A stretch of DNA of 64,000 bases. Origin: CAZSBB01 sp964605235. GTDB lineage: Bacteria; Planctomycetota; Phycisphaerae; Phycisphaerales; Phycisphaeraceae. Shown piece by piece: positions 26,086-34,364 of the stretch. Position numbers and translations under genes: made by a program. The notes below the pieces were generated by a model. That model was not told the DNA's origin, ran no database searches, and saw only the letters and a list, made by a program, of their open reading frames with translations. Position 1 is the stretch's first letter; each line of letters starts with the position of its first letter. The stretch spans positions 1 through 64,000 of the forward strand of contig CAZSBB010000026.1 of assembly GCA_964605235.1 (NCBI GenBank), read 5' to 3'.

Positions 26086-27924
26086 TTAATTGCTGGTCCA
26101 ACGCTGCTGCGCCAGCGGCACGAACCATTCGGTGTTGCTGTTGAGGCCCAGCGGCAGGCGCTGCACGTTGTGGATGCGTTTGTCGATGAACAGCACCGCG
26201 CGCGAGGTCCACAGGAAGGTGTAGGGCTGATCCTCGTGCAGGATGGCGTGCACCTGCCGCCAGAGCGCGAGGCGGGCGTCTTCGTCCATGGTCACGCGGG
26301 CTTTGTCGATCAACACATCGAGTTGGGGATTGCGGTAAGCGGTGTAGTTGTCGCCGCCGTCGCCGATCTGTTTGGAGTGGAAAATCTGGTACGGGTCGGC
26401 TTCGATCACGCCGGTCCAGCCGAGGGTCATGGCGTCAAAGTCGCGCTGGTCGATGCGCTGGAGCATGATGGTCCATTCCAGCGGGTCGGGCTCCATGGCG
26501 ATGCCGGCCCGGGCGTAGGCGTCCTTGAGATACAGCGCCATCTGCTGGTAATTGGTGCTGGAAGCGGGGTAAATCAGCTTGAACTGGAACGGCACGCCGT
26601 CGGCGCTTTCGATCACGCCATCATTGTCGCGGTCCTCGAAGCCGGCTTCCTTGAGCAGCTTGCGGGCGGCGGCGGGGTCGTAGGGCCAGGGCTGAATGTC
26701 GGGATTCGCCTGCTTGCTCAGGCGATGGAACGGCCCGCTGTTGGGCGTCGCCAGACCGACCATGAGCGTCTGACACATCTGCTGGCGATTCGTGAGCAAG
26801 GTCAGCGCCTGGCGCACGCGGCGGTCGGCAAAACGGGTGGGCTGGCCGGCGCGCTGCTGGTTCCAGGCGATGTAGCGGTATCCGCCGGTGATGGTTTCAT
26901 ACTCGTACATCTCCTTGTCTTTGCGGAGCTGCTGGTCATCCTTGAGCGCCAGATAATTCTCCGGCGTGGGGCTGTAGCGATCGGTCTCGCCATTGCGGAA
27001 GGCGACCAGCCGGGCGGTGTCGTCGGTGATGATGCGGAACACCAGCCGCTGCAGCGCGGGCTTGACGCCCCAGTAGCGATCGTTGCGCACCAGCTCCACC
27101 TTGCCCTCGCCCGGCTGCCAGTCCCTGGGATTCCCCGGCAGGCGGTACGGCCCGGAGCCGAACAGCAATCCGGGCAGCTCATTGAACTGCTCTTCGCTGA
27201 ACTGGCTGTAATAGTGCTTGGAGAGGATCGCCAGCCCGGCGCACACTTCAAAACCTTTGAAGTAGGGTTCACTCAGGTGAAACACCACTGCGTAGTCGCC
27301 CTGCTGCTCGACCTGGGTGATCTTCTCGTAGTAGGACCGCGTGCGCACGGCTGCCACCTTGGGATTCATGATCCACTGGTAGGTGAAGACCACGTCGGCG
27401 GCGGTCAACGGCGAGCCATCGGAAAAGCGCACGTCGTCGCGCAGTTCGAAGCGAATGGTCAGGCCGTCGGGGCTGACCTCCCACTGACGGGCGACCATCG
27501 GCGTCCACTCGAGCGTTTGGGGATCGCGCTCCGCCAGGGAATCGAGCACGTAACCTTCAAGCGTGGACTGGTAAGCATCGGAAGCGACCAGCGGCGTGAG
27601 CTTGCCCACGTCGGCGCCGAACGCATCCACCAGCCAGTCGCCCTCGGCGTAACCGGGCAGGGCGTGGGCGGCTTCGCGCCGGGTGAAGGAGGGATCGCCG
27701 GCCGACTGCGCCTGGTTAGTGCCGTTGCCCGCCAGTTGCACGCCTGACGCCAGCCGCTGGTTGAGGCGTTTGAGTTCGACATTCTGCGCGTCAAGCGTCT
27801 GGCGGATGCCGTGCAGTTCATCCCATTGCCGATCGTACTGCTTCATCGCCAGCCAGACGCTGACCAACAGCGCGGTGAGCAAAGCGCAGAGCAGGAAATC
27901 GCGAAAGCCGAAGCGGTTTTCCAT
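26086..27924 (-). CDS. Extracellular solute-binding protein family 5, membrane anchored with coiled coil
   Basis: 612-residue binding protein of the Opp/Dpp type (SBP_bac_5). It begins with an uncleaved-looking membrane helix (about 8-27) instead of a lipobox, followed by a heptad-like stretch (about 29-62). The binding domain follows, with VARQWEVSPDGLTIRFELRD and FSDGSPLTAADVVFTY, both diagnostic. A calcium-type DRDNDGVIES loop occurs about two-thirds along. It supplies substrate, probably peptides or possibly oligosaccharides, to the neighbouring permeases. GGAG stands 5 bases before the ATG. The gene is flanked on both sides by family A palindromes. Confidence 0.93.
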   Translation of the reverse strand: MENRFGFRDFLLCALLTALLVSVWLAMKQYDRQWDELHGIRQTLDAQNVELKRLNQRLASGVQLAGNGTNQAQSAGDPSFTRREAAHALPGYAEGDWLVDAFGADVGKLTPLVASDAYQSTLEGYVLDSLAERDPQTLEWTPMVARQWEVSPDGLTIRFELRDDVRFSDGSPLTAADVVFTYQWIMNPKVAAVRTRSYYEKITQVEQQGDYAVVFHLSEPYFKGFEVCAGLAILSKHYYSQFSEEQFNELPGLLFGSGPYRLPGNPRDWQPGEGKVELVRNDRYWGVKPALQRLVFRIITDDTARLVAFRNGETDRYSPTPENYLALKDDQQLRKDKEMYEYETITGGYRYIAWNQQRAGQPTRFADRRVRQALTLLTNRQQMCQTLMVGLATPNSGPFHRLSKQANPDIQPWPYDPAAARKLLKEAGFEDRDNDGVIESADGVPFQFKLIYPASSTNYQQMALYLKDAYARAGIAMEPDPLEWTIMLQRIDQRDFDAMTLGWTGVIEADPYQIFHSKQIGDGGDNYTAYRNPQLDVLIDKARVTMDEDARLALWRQVHAILHEDQPYTFLWTSRAVLFIDKRIHNVQRLPLGLNSNTEWFVPLAQQRWTSN

Positions 27925-27992
27925 GGCGTCTCCGGTCAGCGGCGGGAGCAGTGGGCATCCGGCCGGGTTGGTGTCTCTTGCAAATCAGTTTT

Positions 27993-28114
27993 CACCACCG
28001 AGGCACAGAGAGCACAGAGTCGAAGCATGAAACATGAGTCAAACAGCGCAACTCACTCATCCTTCCTTCCCTTCTTGCCGCTGTTTTCTCTGTGTTCTCT
28101 GTGCCTCGGTGGTG
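27993..28114. repeat. CACAGAG inverted-repeat element, family A, copy 3
   Basis: The same 18-base perfect arms as copy 2 (27993-28010 and 28097-28114), with about 86 unrelated bases inside. It separates the second OppC-type permease from the binding-protein gene. Arms identical to copy 2 allow recombination that would delete or invert the gene between them. Confidence 0.85.
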
Positions 28115-28141
28115 ATCCCGTCCACGCTTCCATTGTTCGTA

Positions 28142-29089
28142 TCAGCCCTGCGCCCGCCGGGGATCGAGCTGGTCCCGCAGCGCGTCGCCCAGGAAGTTCA
28201 GTGAGAGCAGTGTCAGACCCAGCAACAGGCAGGGCCAGACCAGCAACCACCAGGCGCTGCGCCCGCCGGCGTAGCTCAACCCGCTGAGCGCTTCCATGCC
28301 GTCGGCGGCGAGATTGCCCCAACTGGGCAGCGGCGGTTGCACACCAATGCCCAGAAAGCTCAGGAACGACTCCTGCAAAATCGCCATCGGCACGGTCAGC
28401 GTAGTATAGACCACGATCGGCCCGATCAGGTTCGGCAGCAGATGCCTCCGCATGATGTGCCCCGGCCCCGCCCCGCACGCCCGCGCGGCTTCCACAAACG
28501 GCTGACCCCGCAGGCTCAGCACCTGACCCCGCACCACGCGCGAGAGCGTCAGCCAACTGACCGACCCAATCGCCAGCAGCAAGGTCAGCACATCCGCAGC
28601 GCCGGCGGCCTGATCGGCGGGGAGCACCCAGTTCGCCCCGCGCGTCAGCGCGGGCTTGAGCGCCAGGTTGATCAGCACCACCAGCAGCACATAGGGCAAG
28701 CCATACAGCACATCGACGCTCCGCATCAGCACCGCGTCAAGGCGCCCCCCGCGATAACCCGCCACGGAGCCGACGGTCACGCCGATCACCACGGCGATGA
28801 GCGCGCTGCTCAGGCCGATGCCCAGACTGATCGCTCCGCCCAGCAGACAGCGCGGCAAAAGCGAGCGCCCCAGGCCATCGGAACCAAACGGCTCGGCGAA
28901 ACTCGGCGCCCGCCGGGGATCGGCTCCCAGTTCCCCGAGGTTCTGGTCGTTGTGCGCCCGCAAGGTCCACGGCAGCGACAGAAAGCACGCCAGCGCCATC
29001 AGCAGCAACACAGCCGCGCCGATTCGGCCGGTCCAGCGCCGGGGGCGAACCACCGGCTTGATGACAGCAACAGTCGCGGCAGCGGACAT
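28142..29089 (-). CDS. Second ABC importer permease (OppC/DppC-like)
   Basis: 315-residue permease of normal OppC length, first gene of the importer cluster. It has an N-terminal helix (about 23-41), the entry motif AEPFGSDGLGRSLLPRCLLGG, the EAA loop at VEAARACGAGPGHIMRRHLLPN and the C-terminal SFLGIGVQPPLPSWG. Together with the long OppC-like protein this gives two C-type permeases against one B-type. Either two alternative channels form, or one is used with a different partner. Confidence 0.93.
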   Translation of the reverse strand: MSAAATVAVIKPVVRPRRWTGRIGAAVLLLMALACFLSLPWTLRAHNDQNLGELGADPRRAPSFAEPFGSDGLGRSLLPRCLLGGAISLGIGLSSALIAVVIGVTVGSVAGYRGGRLDAVLMRSVDVLYGLPYVLLVVLINLALKPALTRGANWVLPADQAAGAADVLTLLLAIGSVSWLTLSRVVRGQVLSLRGQPFVEAARACGAGPGHIMRRHLLPNLIGPIVVYTTLTVPMAILQESFLSFLGIGVQPPLPSWGNLAADGMEALSGLSYAGGRSAWWLLVWPCLLLGLTLLSLNFLGDALRDQLDPRRAQG

Positions 29090-29123
29090 CAGGCGATCCT
29101 TCGCCAGCGCGGCAGTTGAGCGT

Positions 29124-29492
29124 TCACGCCGTCGGCGGCGTGCACAACTCGATCACATGGCCATCCGGGTCACGCAGGAAAATCTGCAACGCGCCATCCG
29201 GACGCGGCTTGGGTCCCCGGAACTCGATGCCACAGGACCGCAGATGCGCCGCGGCGGCGGACATGTCGGCGACCATCAAGGCGTAATGCCGCTCCTGCGG
29301 CGGGGCGGCGGCAATGGCGTCCTTGGCGATCAAATGCAGTTCCTGATCCACCCCCAGCCGAAACCACGCGCCCGGGAAGTTGAAGCCGGGGCGCGGCATC
29401 GTCGCCAACCCCAGCACGTCGCGGTAGAACCGGCAACTGGCGTCCAGGTCCGCCACATGAATGGCGATGTGATTGAGCTGGGTGATCTGCAT
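29124..29492 (-). CDS. VOC (glyoxalase/bleomycin resistance/dioxygenase) superfamily protein
   Basis: 122-residue single VOC domain. NHIAIHVADLDASCRFYRDVLGL gives the first beta-alpha-beta unit; LRDPDGHVIEL near the C-terminus carries the metal-ligand glutamate; His in NHIAIH and His in LHLIAK are likely other ligands. Members are lyases, isomerases or dioxygenases; the substrate cannot be told. The ATG at 29492 is chosen for the standard N-terminus; ribosome site weak. Confidence 0.85.
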   Translation of the reverse strand: MQITQLNHIAIHVADLDASCRFYRDVLGLATMPRPGFNFPGAWFRLGVDQELHLIAKDAIAAAPPQERHYALMVADMSAAAAHLRSCGIEFRGPKPRPDGALQIFLRDPDGHVIELCTPPTA

Positions 29493-29533
29493 GCCCGCAT
29501 GATACGGCAAGCGGCGGCGCAGCGGGCAAAGGC

Positions 29534-30550
29534 TCACCGGCCCAGCGCGGGATTGGGCGCACCGGTCGACTGATGCACTTCAAACAAGCCCGGCAGCACC
29601 GCATGAACCGGCTGGGCAATGGTGCCGTCGAGGATGCGTCCCATGAGCGAGGCGGCTTCCAAACCCAGGGCCTCGGCGTCCTGACAGACGGAGGTGTAGG
29701 TCGGCGCGGCTTCGTAGCGGCGGGTGCTGTCGTCAAAGCCGACGATGGACAGATCGCCGGGCACTGACCAGCCGAGTTCGGCACAGGCGCGCAGGGCGCC
29801 GCGGGTGGGCGCGCCATTGGTGAAGACCACCGCGGTGGGCCGGTCAGGCAGGCTGCTCATGCGTCGGATCACGCTGGCGCCGGAGGGCACATCGCCGGTG
29901 ACGGTCCAGCAGAGGGCGGGATCGATGGGCAATTTGAACCTGCGGCAACCTTCCATGAAGCCGCGCACGCGCTCGTCGTGGTCGTAGTCGCGGGGATCGC
30001 GCACCGCCAGGGCGATGCGGCGATGACCCAGATGGTAGAGATGCTCGACGGCTGCGACGTACTGCGACGCCGAGTCGACCACCAGCCAATTCACCTTGGG
30101 ATGCTCATGGCGACTGGCGACCACCAGCATGGGGAAGCCTTCCTGGGCGATGGCTTCAACCATGGGCACATTGCGCGGCCGCACCTGAATGATGACGCCC
30201 AGCAGGTCTTTGCGCATGAAGAACTGGGTGTAGGTTTCGTCGGGGCGTTTGTCGCGGTAGGGATCGATGAGCGCCAGGTCGTACTGCTGCTGCCCCAGGG
30301 CTTGGCCCATGCCGCCCAGCAGCGCGGCGTGGTACTCGCCGATGTTCCCGATGAACTGGCCCAGGGGATGCACGAAGCCGATGTACCGGCTGGCTTTGAG
30401 GCCCACGTTGCGCTCCCGGCCCAGTTTGTTGGCGGCGCTGAGCACCCGCCGGCGCGTGGAGGGGGCGATGCCCGGCCGGCTGTTAAGCACGCGCGAAACG
30501 GTGGCGCTGGAAACCCGCAGATGAGCGGCAATCTGTTTGACGGTGGCCAT
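29534..30550 (-). CDS. LacI family transcriptional repressor
   Basis: 338-residue regulator. The N-terminal LacI helix-turn-helix is intact (MATVKQIAAHLRVSSATVSRVLNSR pattern, with hinge-helix region ANKLGRER). The sugar-binding PBP1-like core contains HLYHLGHRRIAL, FTNGAPTRGALRACAELGWSVPGDLSIVGFDD. It is divergent from the prepilin-type/GH50 operon, sharing a 118-base control region with overlapping palindromes. Its likely -10 box ends only 7 bases before the ATG, so the mRNA is predicted to be leaderless. It most likely represses the divergent operon and itself until a galactan-derived sugar binds. Confidence 0.94.
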   Translation of the reverse strand: MATVKQIAAHLRVSSATVSRVLNSRPGIAPSTRRRVLSAANKLGRERNVGLKASRYIGFVHPLGQFIGNIGEYHAALLGGMGQALGQQQYDLALIDPYRDKRPDETYTQFFMRKDLLGVIIQVRPRNVPMVEAIAQEGFPMLVVASRHEHPKVNWLVVDSASQYVAAVEHLYHLGHRRIALAVRDPRDYDHDERVRGFMEGCRRFKLPIDPALCWTVTGDVPSGASVIRRMSSLPDRPTAVVFTNGAPTRGALRACAELGWSVPGDLSIVGFDDSTRRYEAAPTYTSVCQDAEALGLEAASLMGRILDGTIAQPVHAVLPGLFEVHQSTGAPNPALGR

Positions 30551-30557
30551 GGCGTTT

Positions 30558-30585
30558 ATTGTAACATGTTTCGCAATGCTTGCAA
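30558..30585 (-). promoter_or_regulatory. Candidate promoter of the LacI-type gene
   Basis: On the minus strand: -35 TTGCAA (30580-30585), 16-base spacer, -10 TACAAT (30558-30563). Transcription would begin at about the start codon at 30550, predicting a leaderless message. Confidence 0.55.
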
Positions 30586-30596
30586 ACATATTGCAA
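30573..30596. promoter_or_regulatory. Candidate LacI-type operator palindromes
   Basis: GCAATGCTTGC (30573-30583) overlaps TTGCAA-N5-TTGCAA (30580-30596). The second pair coincides with the -35 boxes of both divergent promoters, an arrangement expected for a repressor site controlling both genes. Confidence 0.5.
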
Positions 30597-30618
30597 AAGC
30601 GGATTCCGCCGGTATGAT
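30591..30618 (+). promoter_or_regulatory. Candidate promoter of the prepilin-type/GH50 operon
   Basis: -35 TTGCAA (30591-30596), 16-base spacer, -10 TATGAT (30613-30618), about 50 bases before the ATG at 30669. The -35 box is part of the palindromic operator candidate. Confidence 0.55.
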
Positions 30619-30668
30619 TAAGACAACGACGTTCATGGTTTCGCTCCGGCCAGCCCTGGAAACCTGAG

Positions 30669-31487
30669 ATGAGCACCCCCACCACCCCGTCCACGCCCGC
30701 GTTACGACAGTCCTTCGCCTTCACCCTGATTGAACTGCTGGTGGTCATCAGCATCATCAGCCTGCTCATCGCCATTCTGCTGCCGGCGCTGCAATCGGCG
30801 CGCAGCGCCGCCCGCACCCTGCAGGGACTCACCAACCAGCGGCAGATCGGCATCCTGATGGCGACCTACGTCGGCGATTACCGCGGCCTGCTCCCGCCGG
30901 GCAATGTCACGACCTCGTATGTCAATAATGTCAATTCCGCCGCCACCCGCGGCACCTGGGCGCAGTTCCTCGACGCCTACATCACCGGCCGGGCCGCCAG
31001 TCAGAGCAACCTTGTCGACAACATTTTCCACTGCCCCAATGCTTCGATCGAAGGCGGCAACTGGCATTACTCCTCGCCCCGTCGGGTGTCGATGCAACTG
31101 GGCGCCGTCACCGACCAGCTTTACCGTCTGGATCAAGCGCGGCGCACCGGGGAGATCATCTACTGCGCCGACGGTGTGCAGAACATCGCCGTGGCGACAT
31201 CCGACAGCACCTACGCCCGCGCCGGCGAACGTTTCGCCGACGCCGTGTCGCCCCTGGCGCCGGGCAATTTCAGCTTGAGCTTCTTCGACCCCACCCGCGC
31301 CGACATCAATGACCCGATCGTCGGCAGCACCGACGCCAACACCGAAAACACCGGCGGCTCGACCAACGGCTATGTCCGCTGGCGCCAGACCAACAACTCG
31401 GCCGCCAACGCCTTGTTCCTCGATGGTCACGCCGAAACGCGCAAGCTCGGGACCATCCTCAACCGCAACATGCGCCCGGACCGCTAA
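30669..31487 (+). CDS. Prepilin-type N-terminal cleavage/methylation protein (planctomycetal pseudopilin)
   Basis: 272-residue protein with a class III signal: a 17-residue leader ending in Ala17, then FTLIELLVVISIISLLIAILLPAL with Glu at +5, the helix that packs into pilus cores. Position -1 is Ala instead of the usual Gly. The rest is a soluble globular part ending in ANALFLDGHAE, the DGH motif of the planctomycete prepilin-processing-associated H-X9-DG domain. It is the first gene after the LacI-controlled promoter and lies 78 bases before the GH50 gene, so the two are probably co-transcribed. No pilus assembly genes are in the window. Role proposed: surface fibre or glycan-binding pseudopilin; function not proven for this family. 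Confidence 0.85.
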   Translation: MSTPTTPSTPALRQSFAFTLIELLVVISIISLLIAILLPALQSARSAARTLQGLTNQRQIGILMATYVGDYRGLLPPGNVTTSYVNNVNSAATRGTWAQFLDAYITGRAASQSNLVDNIFHCPNASIEGGNWHYSSPRRVSMQLGAVTDQLYRLDQARRTGEIIYCADGVQNIAVATSDSTYARAGERFADAVSPLAPGNFSLSFFDPTRADINDPIVGSTDANTENTGGSTNGYVRWRQTNNSAANALFLDGHAETRKLGTILNRNMRPDR

Positions 31488-31505
31488 GCTGCGTTCCGCG
31501 GGTCA

Positions 31506-31544
31506 CCGCCGATTCCGGATGAGCATCCGTCAGCCGCCGATTCC
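31506..31544. repeat. Direct repeat CCGCCGATTCC around a small hairpin
   Basis: CCGCCGATTCC occurs at 31506-31516 and 31534-31544. Between the copies is GGATGAGCATCC, a short hairpin. It stands between the pseudopilin and GH50 genes and could affect their relative expression. May be chance. Confidence 0.35.
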
Positions 31545-31565
31545 TCTTTTATCTGGAGCGTTGTG

Positions 31566-33692
31566 ATGGTTCGTGGTCTGGCCCTGCTGTTGGCGGCGCT
31601 GTTGGGAACCTCCCGGGCTTACGCCCAGCCGCGCCTGCTGGTGGACTTTGAAGACCCCGCCCAGTTGAAGGCGGTCACCACGCTCGACGCCAGGGTGGAG
31701 CCCTGGCAGCGCGATGGCAACACCGCCTTGCGCGTGGCGTTTGGCTGCACTCGGCCGTACCCCAATGTCGGGCTGCAGCCGACCACGGGTTCCGCGTGGG
31801 ATCTGCAGGCTTATGAAGCGGTGGAACTCGACGTCACCAATCTGGATCGTGAAGCCATCAAGGTCGGCGGCCGGGTGGACAATCCCAATGCTTCCGGGCA
31901 GAAGAACTCCGTCGGCGGCGCGGTCACGGTGGAGCCCGGCGCCACCGCCACGCTGCGCGTGGAGTTCAATCGGCCGTTCGCCATGGACCTGCGCGCCCAG
32001 CTCAAAGGCATGCATCACACGCCGTGGGGCTCCCGGTCGCCGCTGACCGCCGTGCTCGACCCCGCCAATGTGGTGCAGATTCAGGTGTACCTGCAGCAGC
32101 CCACGCGCGAGTATGTGATCGCCATCGACAACGTGCGGGCGACGGGCGATTTCGATCCCGCATCGTTGCAGGTGCCCGAGCCGTTCTTCCCGTTCGTGGA
32201 TCGCTACGGGCAGTACCTGCATCAGGACTGGCCGGGCAAGATTCACCGCGACGCCGATTTCCAGGCCCAGCGTGACGCCGAGCAGGCCGCCATTGCTTCC
32301 CACCCGCGCCCCACCAGTTGGAACCAATACGGCGGATGGGCGGCCGGTCCGCAACTGGAAGCGACCGGGCACTTCCACACTACCAAGCAAGACGGCAAGT
32401 GGCACCTCGTGGACCCGGAGGGCCGGCTGTTCTGGTCGCTGGGCATGTGCGTGGTCAAGAGCGACGGCGCCGGCTCCACGCCCATCACCGAAGATCGCGC
32501 CAACTGGTTTGCCGACGCCCCGTGGGAACATGAGCCGGCGCTGGCGAAGTACCGCACCGAAGGCAAAGTCGGCCATGGGGATTACGCCGAGGGCAAACGT
32601 GGTCAGACGGTGGTGCCGCAGTTCGCGTTCTACAGCGCCAACCTGCATCGGAAATACGGCTCGGACTGGTACGCCGCCTGGCGCCAGTTGACCCCGCAGC
32701 GGCTGATGAACTGGGGCTTCAACACCATCGCCAACTGGTCCGACGATGAGCTGTTCAAGCAGCCGCGTCTGCCCTACACCGCCTGGGTCTACATCAATTC
32801 CGCCAAACTGCCATGGCTGCCGGGGACGCGCAACCGCGTGTCTGATCCGTTTCATCCCATGCTGGCGCAGGAGCTGGCGCGCCGGGCGCGGAACATGCTC
32901 GCCAAATCCGCTGACGATCCCTGGTGCATCGGCGTGTTCGTGGACAACGAGCTGACCTGGGGCGATACGACCTTCCTGGCGCGGGCGGTGATCACCGGCG
33001 GCGATGAAAAAAGCTACGCCAAAATGGCGCTGCGGGACTGGCTCCAGGAGAAGTACCAGTCCATCGAGCAATTCAATGGGGCGTGGGGGAGCAAGCTGAC
33101 GAGTTTTGCGGAGGTGCTGGCCGCCAAAGAGATGCCCACCACCGCCGCCGGGCTGGCGGATGTGGAAGCGTTCAACGAGGTCATCGTCCGCAAGTATTTC
33201 CAGACCATTCGCGACGGTCTGCGGGAGATCGCGCCCCACAAGCTGTATCTGGGCTGCCGCTTCCTGGCGTACGCCAATGAGCAGGTGGTGCGGGTGGCAG
33301 CCGAGTATGTGGACGTGCTGTCGCTGAACCTGTACCGCGACACGATCGGAGCGTGGGTGCCGCCGGCGCAGGTGGACAAGCCGGTGGTGGTCGGTGAATT
33401 CCATTTCGGCGCCAGCGACCGCGGCGTGTTCGGTCCGGGCCTGGTGCGCGCCAGTTCCACGGAGCACCGGGCGCAGAAATTTGCCGCCTACGTCAACTCC
33501 GCACTGACGAACCCGCTGATCGTCGGCGTGCACTGGTTCGCCCTGGTGGATGAGCCCACCAGCGGCCGAACGCTCGAAGGCGAGAACCACGGCTTCGGCT
33601 TCGTCTCCATCACCGACACGCCCTACCGCGAAATGATCGACGCCTCCCAGCAGGTGGCGAACCGCTTGTACGACACCCGCTGCGGAAAATAA
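31566..33692 (+). CDS. GH50 beta-agarase-like glycoside hydrolase
   Basis: 708-residue secreted enzyme with an N-terminal signal peptide (hydrophobic to about residue 18, ending SRAYA). The N-terminal about 190 residues form a carbohydrate-binding-like sandwich. The catalytic TIM barrel follows: HLVDPEGRLFWSLGMCVVKSD, the acid/base Glu462 in GVFVDNELTWG and the nucleophile Glu611 in VVGEFHFGASDRG. The final ENPLIVG-like segment (TNPLIVGVHWFALVDEPTSGR) is also typical of GH50. Known GH50 enzymes cut beta-1,4 bonds of agarose to neoagaro-oligosaccharides. ATG at 31566 is used, with GGAG 7 bases upstream. The match is by motif, so specificity (agarose, porphyran or other galactan) is not certain. 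Confidence 0.87.
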   Translation: MVRGLALLLAALLGTSRAYAQPRLLVDFEDPAQLKAVTTLDARVEPWQRDGNTALRVAFGCTRPYPNVGLQPTTGSAWDLQAYEAVELDVTNLDREAIKVGGRVDNPNASGQKNSVGGAVTVEPGATATLRVEFNRPFAMDLRAQLKGMHHTPWGSRSPLTAVLDPANVVQIQVYLQQPTREYVIAIDNVRATGDFDPASLQVPEPFFPFVDRYGQYLHQDWPGKIHRDADFQAQRDAEQAAIASHPRPTSWNQYGGWAAGPQLEATGHFHTTKQDGKWHLVDPEGRLFWSLGMCVVKSDGAGSTPITEDRANWFADAPWEHEPALAKYRTEGKVGHGDYAEGKRGQTVVPQFAFYSANLHRKYGSDWYAAWRQLTPQRLMNWGFNTIANWSDDELFKQPRLPYTAWVYINSAKLPWLPGTRNRVSDPFHPMLAQELARRARNMLAKSADDPWCIGVFVDNELTWGDTTFLARAVITGGDEKSYAKMALRDWLQEKYQSIEQFNGAWGSKLTSFAEVLAAKEMPTTAAGLADVEAFNEVIVRKYFQTIRDGLREIAPHKLYLGCRFLAYANEQVVRVAAEYVDVLSLNLYRDTIGAWVPPAQVDKPVVVGEFHFGASDRGVFGPGLVRASSTEHRAQKFAAYVNSALTNPLIVGVHWFALVDEPTSGRTLEGENHGFGFVSITDTPYREMIDASQQVANRLYDTRCGK

Positions 33693-33738
33693 GCAAAACT
33701 CCCCGCAGACGGAATGCCGTCACCGCCCGCTCGGATGC

Positions 33739-34182
33739 TTACGGATGCAGGTCCAGTTGCTCGACGCGGATGACTTCCAGGCCCGCTTTTTCACCGGTGC
33801 GCAGGGCGGAGGTCTGATCCAGCGCCTGCACCACCAGTTCCGCCTCCGCGCCGGTTTCCTGGCTCTTGCCGATGACGCGGAAGCGGCCCAGTTGGACATT
33901 GCTCAGCGGGTTGTGCGCGTTAACCGCTGAGGCACGTGGCTGCTCGCTGCCGGTCATGCCCCGGCGGAGAATCCATTCGAGCTGCTGACTGACCCGGGTG
34001 GCATAAAACCGGATGCCGTCGATCACCAGAGCGCCGGTCAGCGCCACGGCGCCGATGCCCAGCACGGTCAGGCCCTGCATCACGTTGATTTCGCTGCCCG
34101 TGGTGATGCCCTTGCCCCAGAGCGTGACCCCGACGATGCCCGCCACCAGGGCGAGGATGAACAGAACAATCGCACCGACCAT
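33739..34182 (-). CDS. Small membrane protein of unknown function
   Basis: 147-residue protein with two membrane helices (about 3-23 and 36-60) and a soluble C-terminal part of about 85 residues (VQLGRFRVIGKSQETGAEAELVVQALD). No family recognised. Start ATG at 34182 follows a purine-rich GGAAGGGAAG stretch; the much longer upstream frame is the antisense shadow of hpnH-region sequence and unsupported. It converges with the GH50 gene and lies downstream of hpnH with a 182-base gap. Probably a genuine gene given codon use and helix pattern; function unknown. Confidence 0.6.
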   Translation of the reverse strand: MVGAIVLFILALVAGIVGVTLWGKGITTGSEINVMQGLTVLGIGAVALTGALVIDGIRFYATRVSQQLEWILRRGMTGSEQPRASAVNAHNPLSNVQLGRFRVIGKSQETGAEAELVVQALDQTSALRTGEKAGLEVIRVEQLDLHP

Positions 34183-34364
34183 GCGCGCTTCCCTTCCTCT
34201 GGCTCCTTGCCGCCAGCCGAGATGTGCCGCAACCCGGCGATGCCTCCAGGGCCGGGTGCTCTCCTGCCACATGATACGCCAGAGGACTGCCGATGCGAAG
34301 GGTTTTTGAGGGGGGTTCACCCGGCGCGCCAACCGGTGATTGACGGGGCCAGGCGGTGAAAAAA

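Noticed and set aside
27925..28290. Short frames with HREHRE-like, TEAQRAQ-like and LCSLCLGG-like peptides
   Set aside because: They are translations of the CACAGAG inverted repeats; such peptides are recurrent database artefacts, not genes.
29124..29492. Antibiotic resistance gene (bleomycin/fosfomycin type)
   Set aside because: The VOC fold alone does not show resistance; no specific motif or mobile context.
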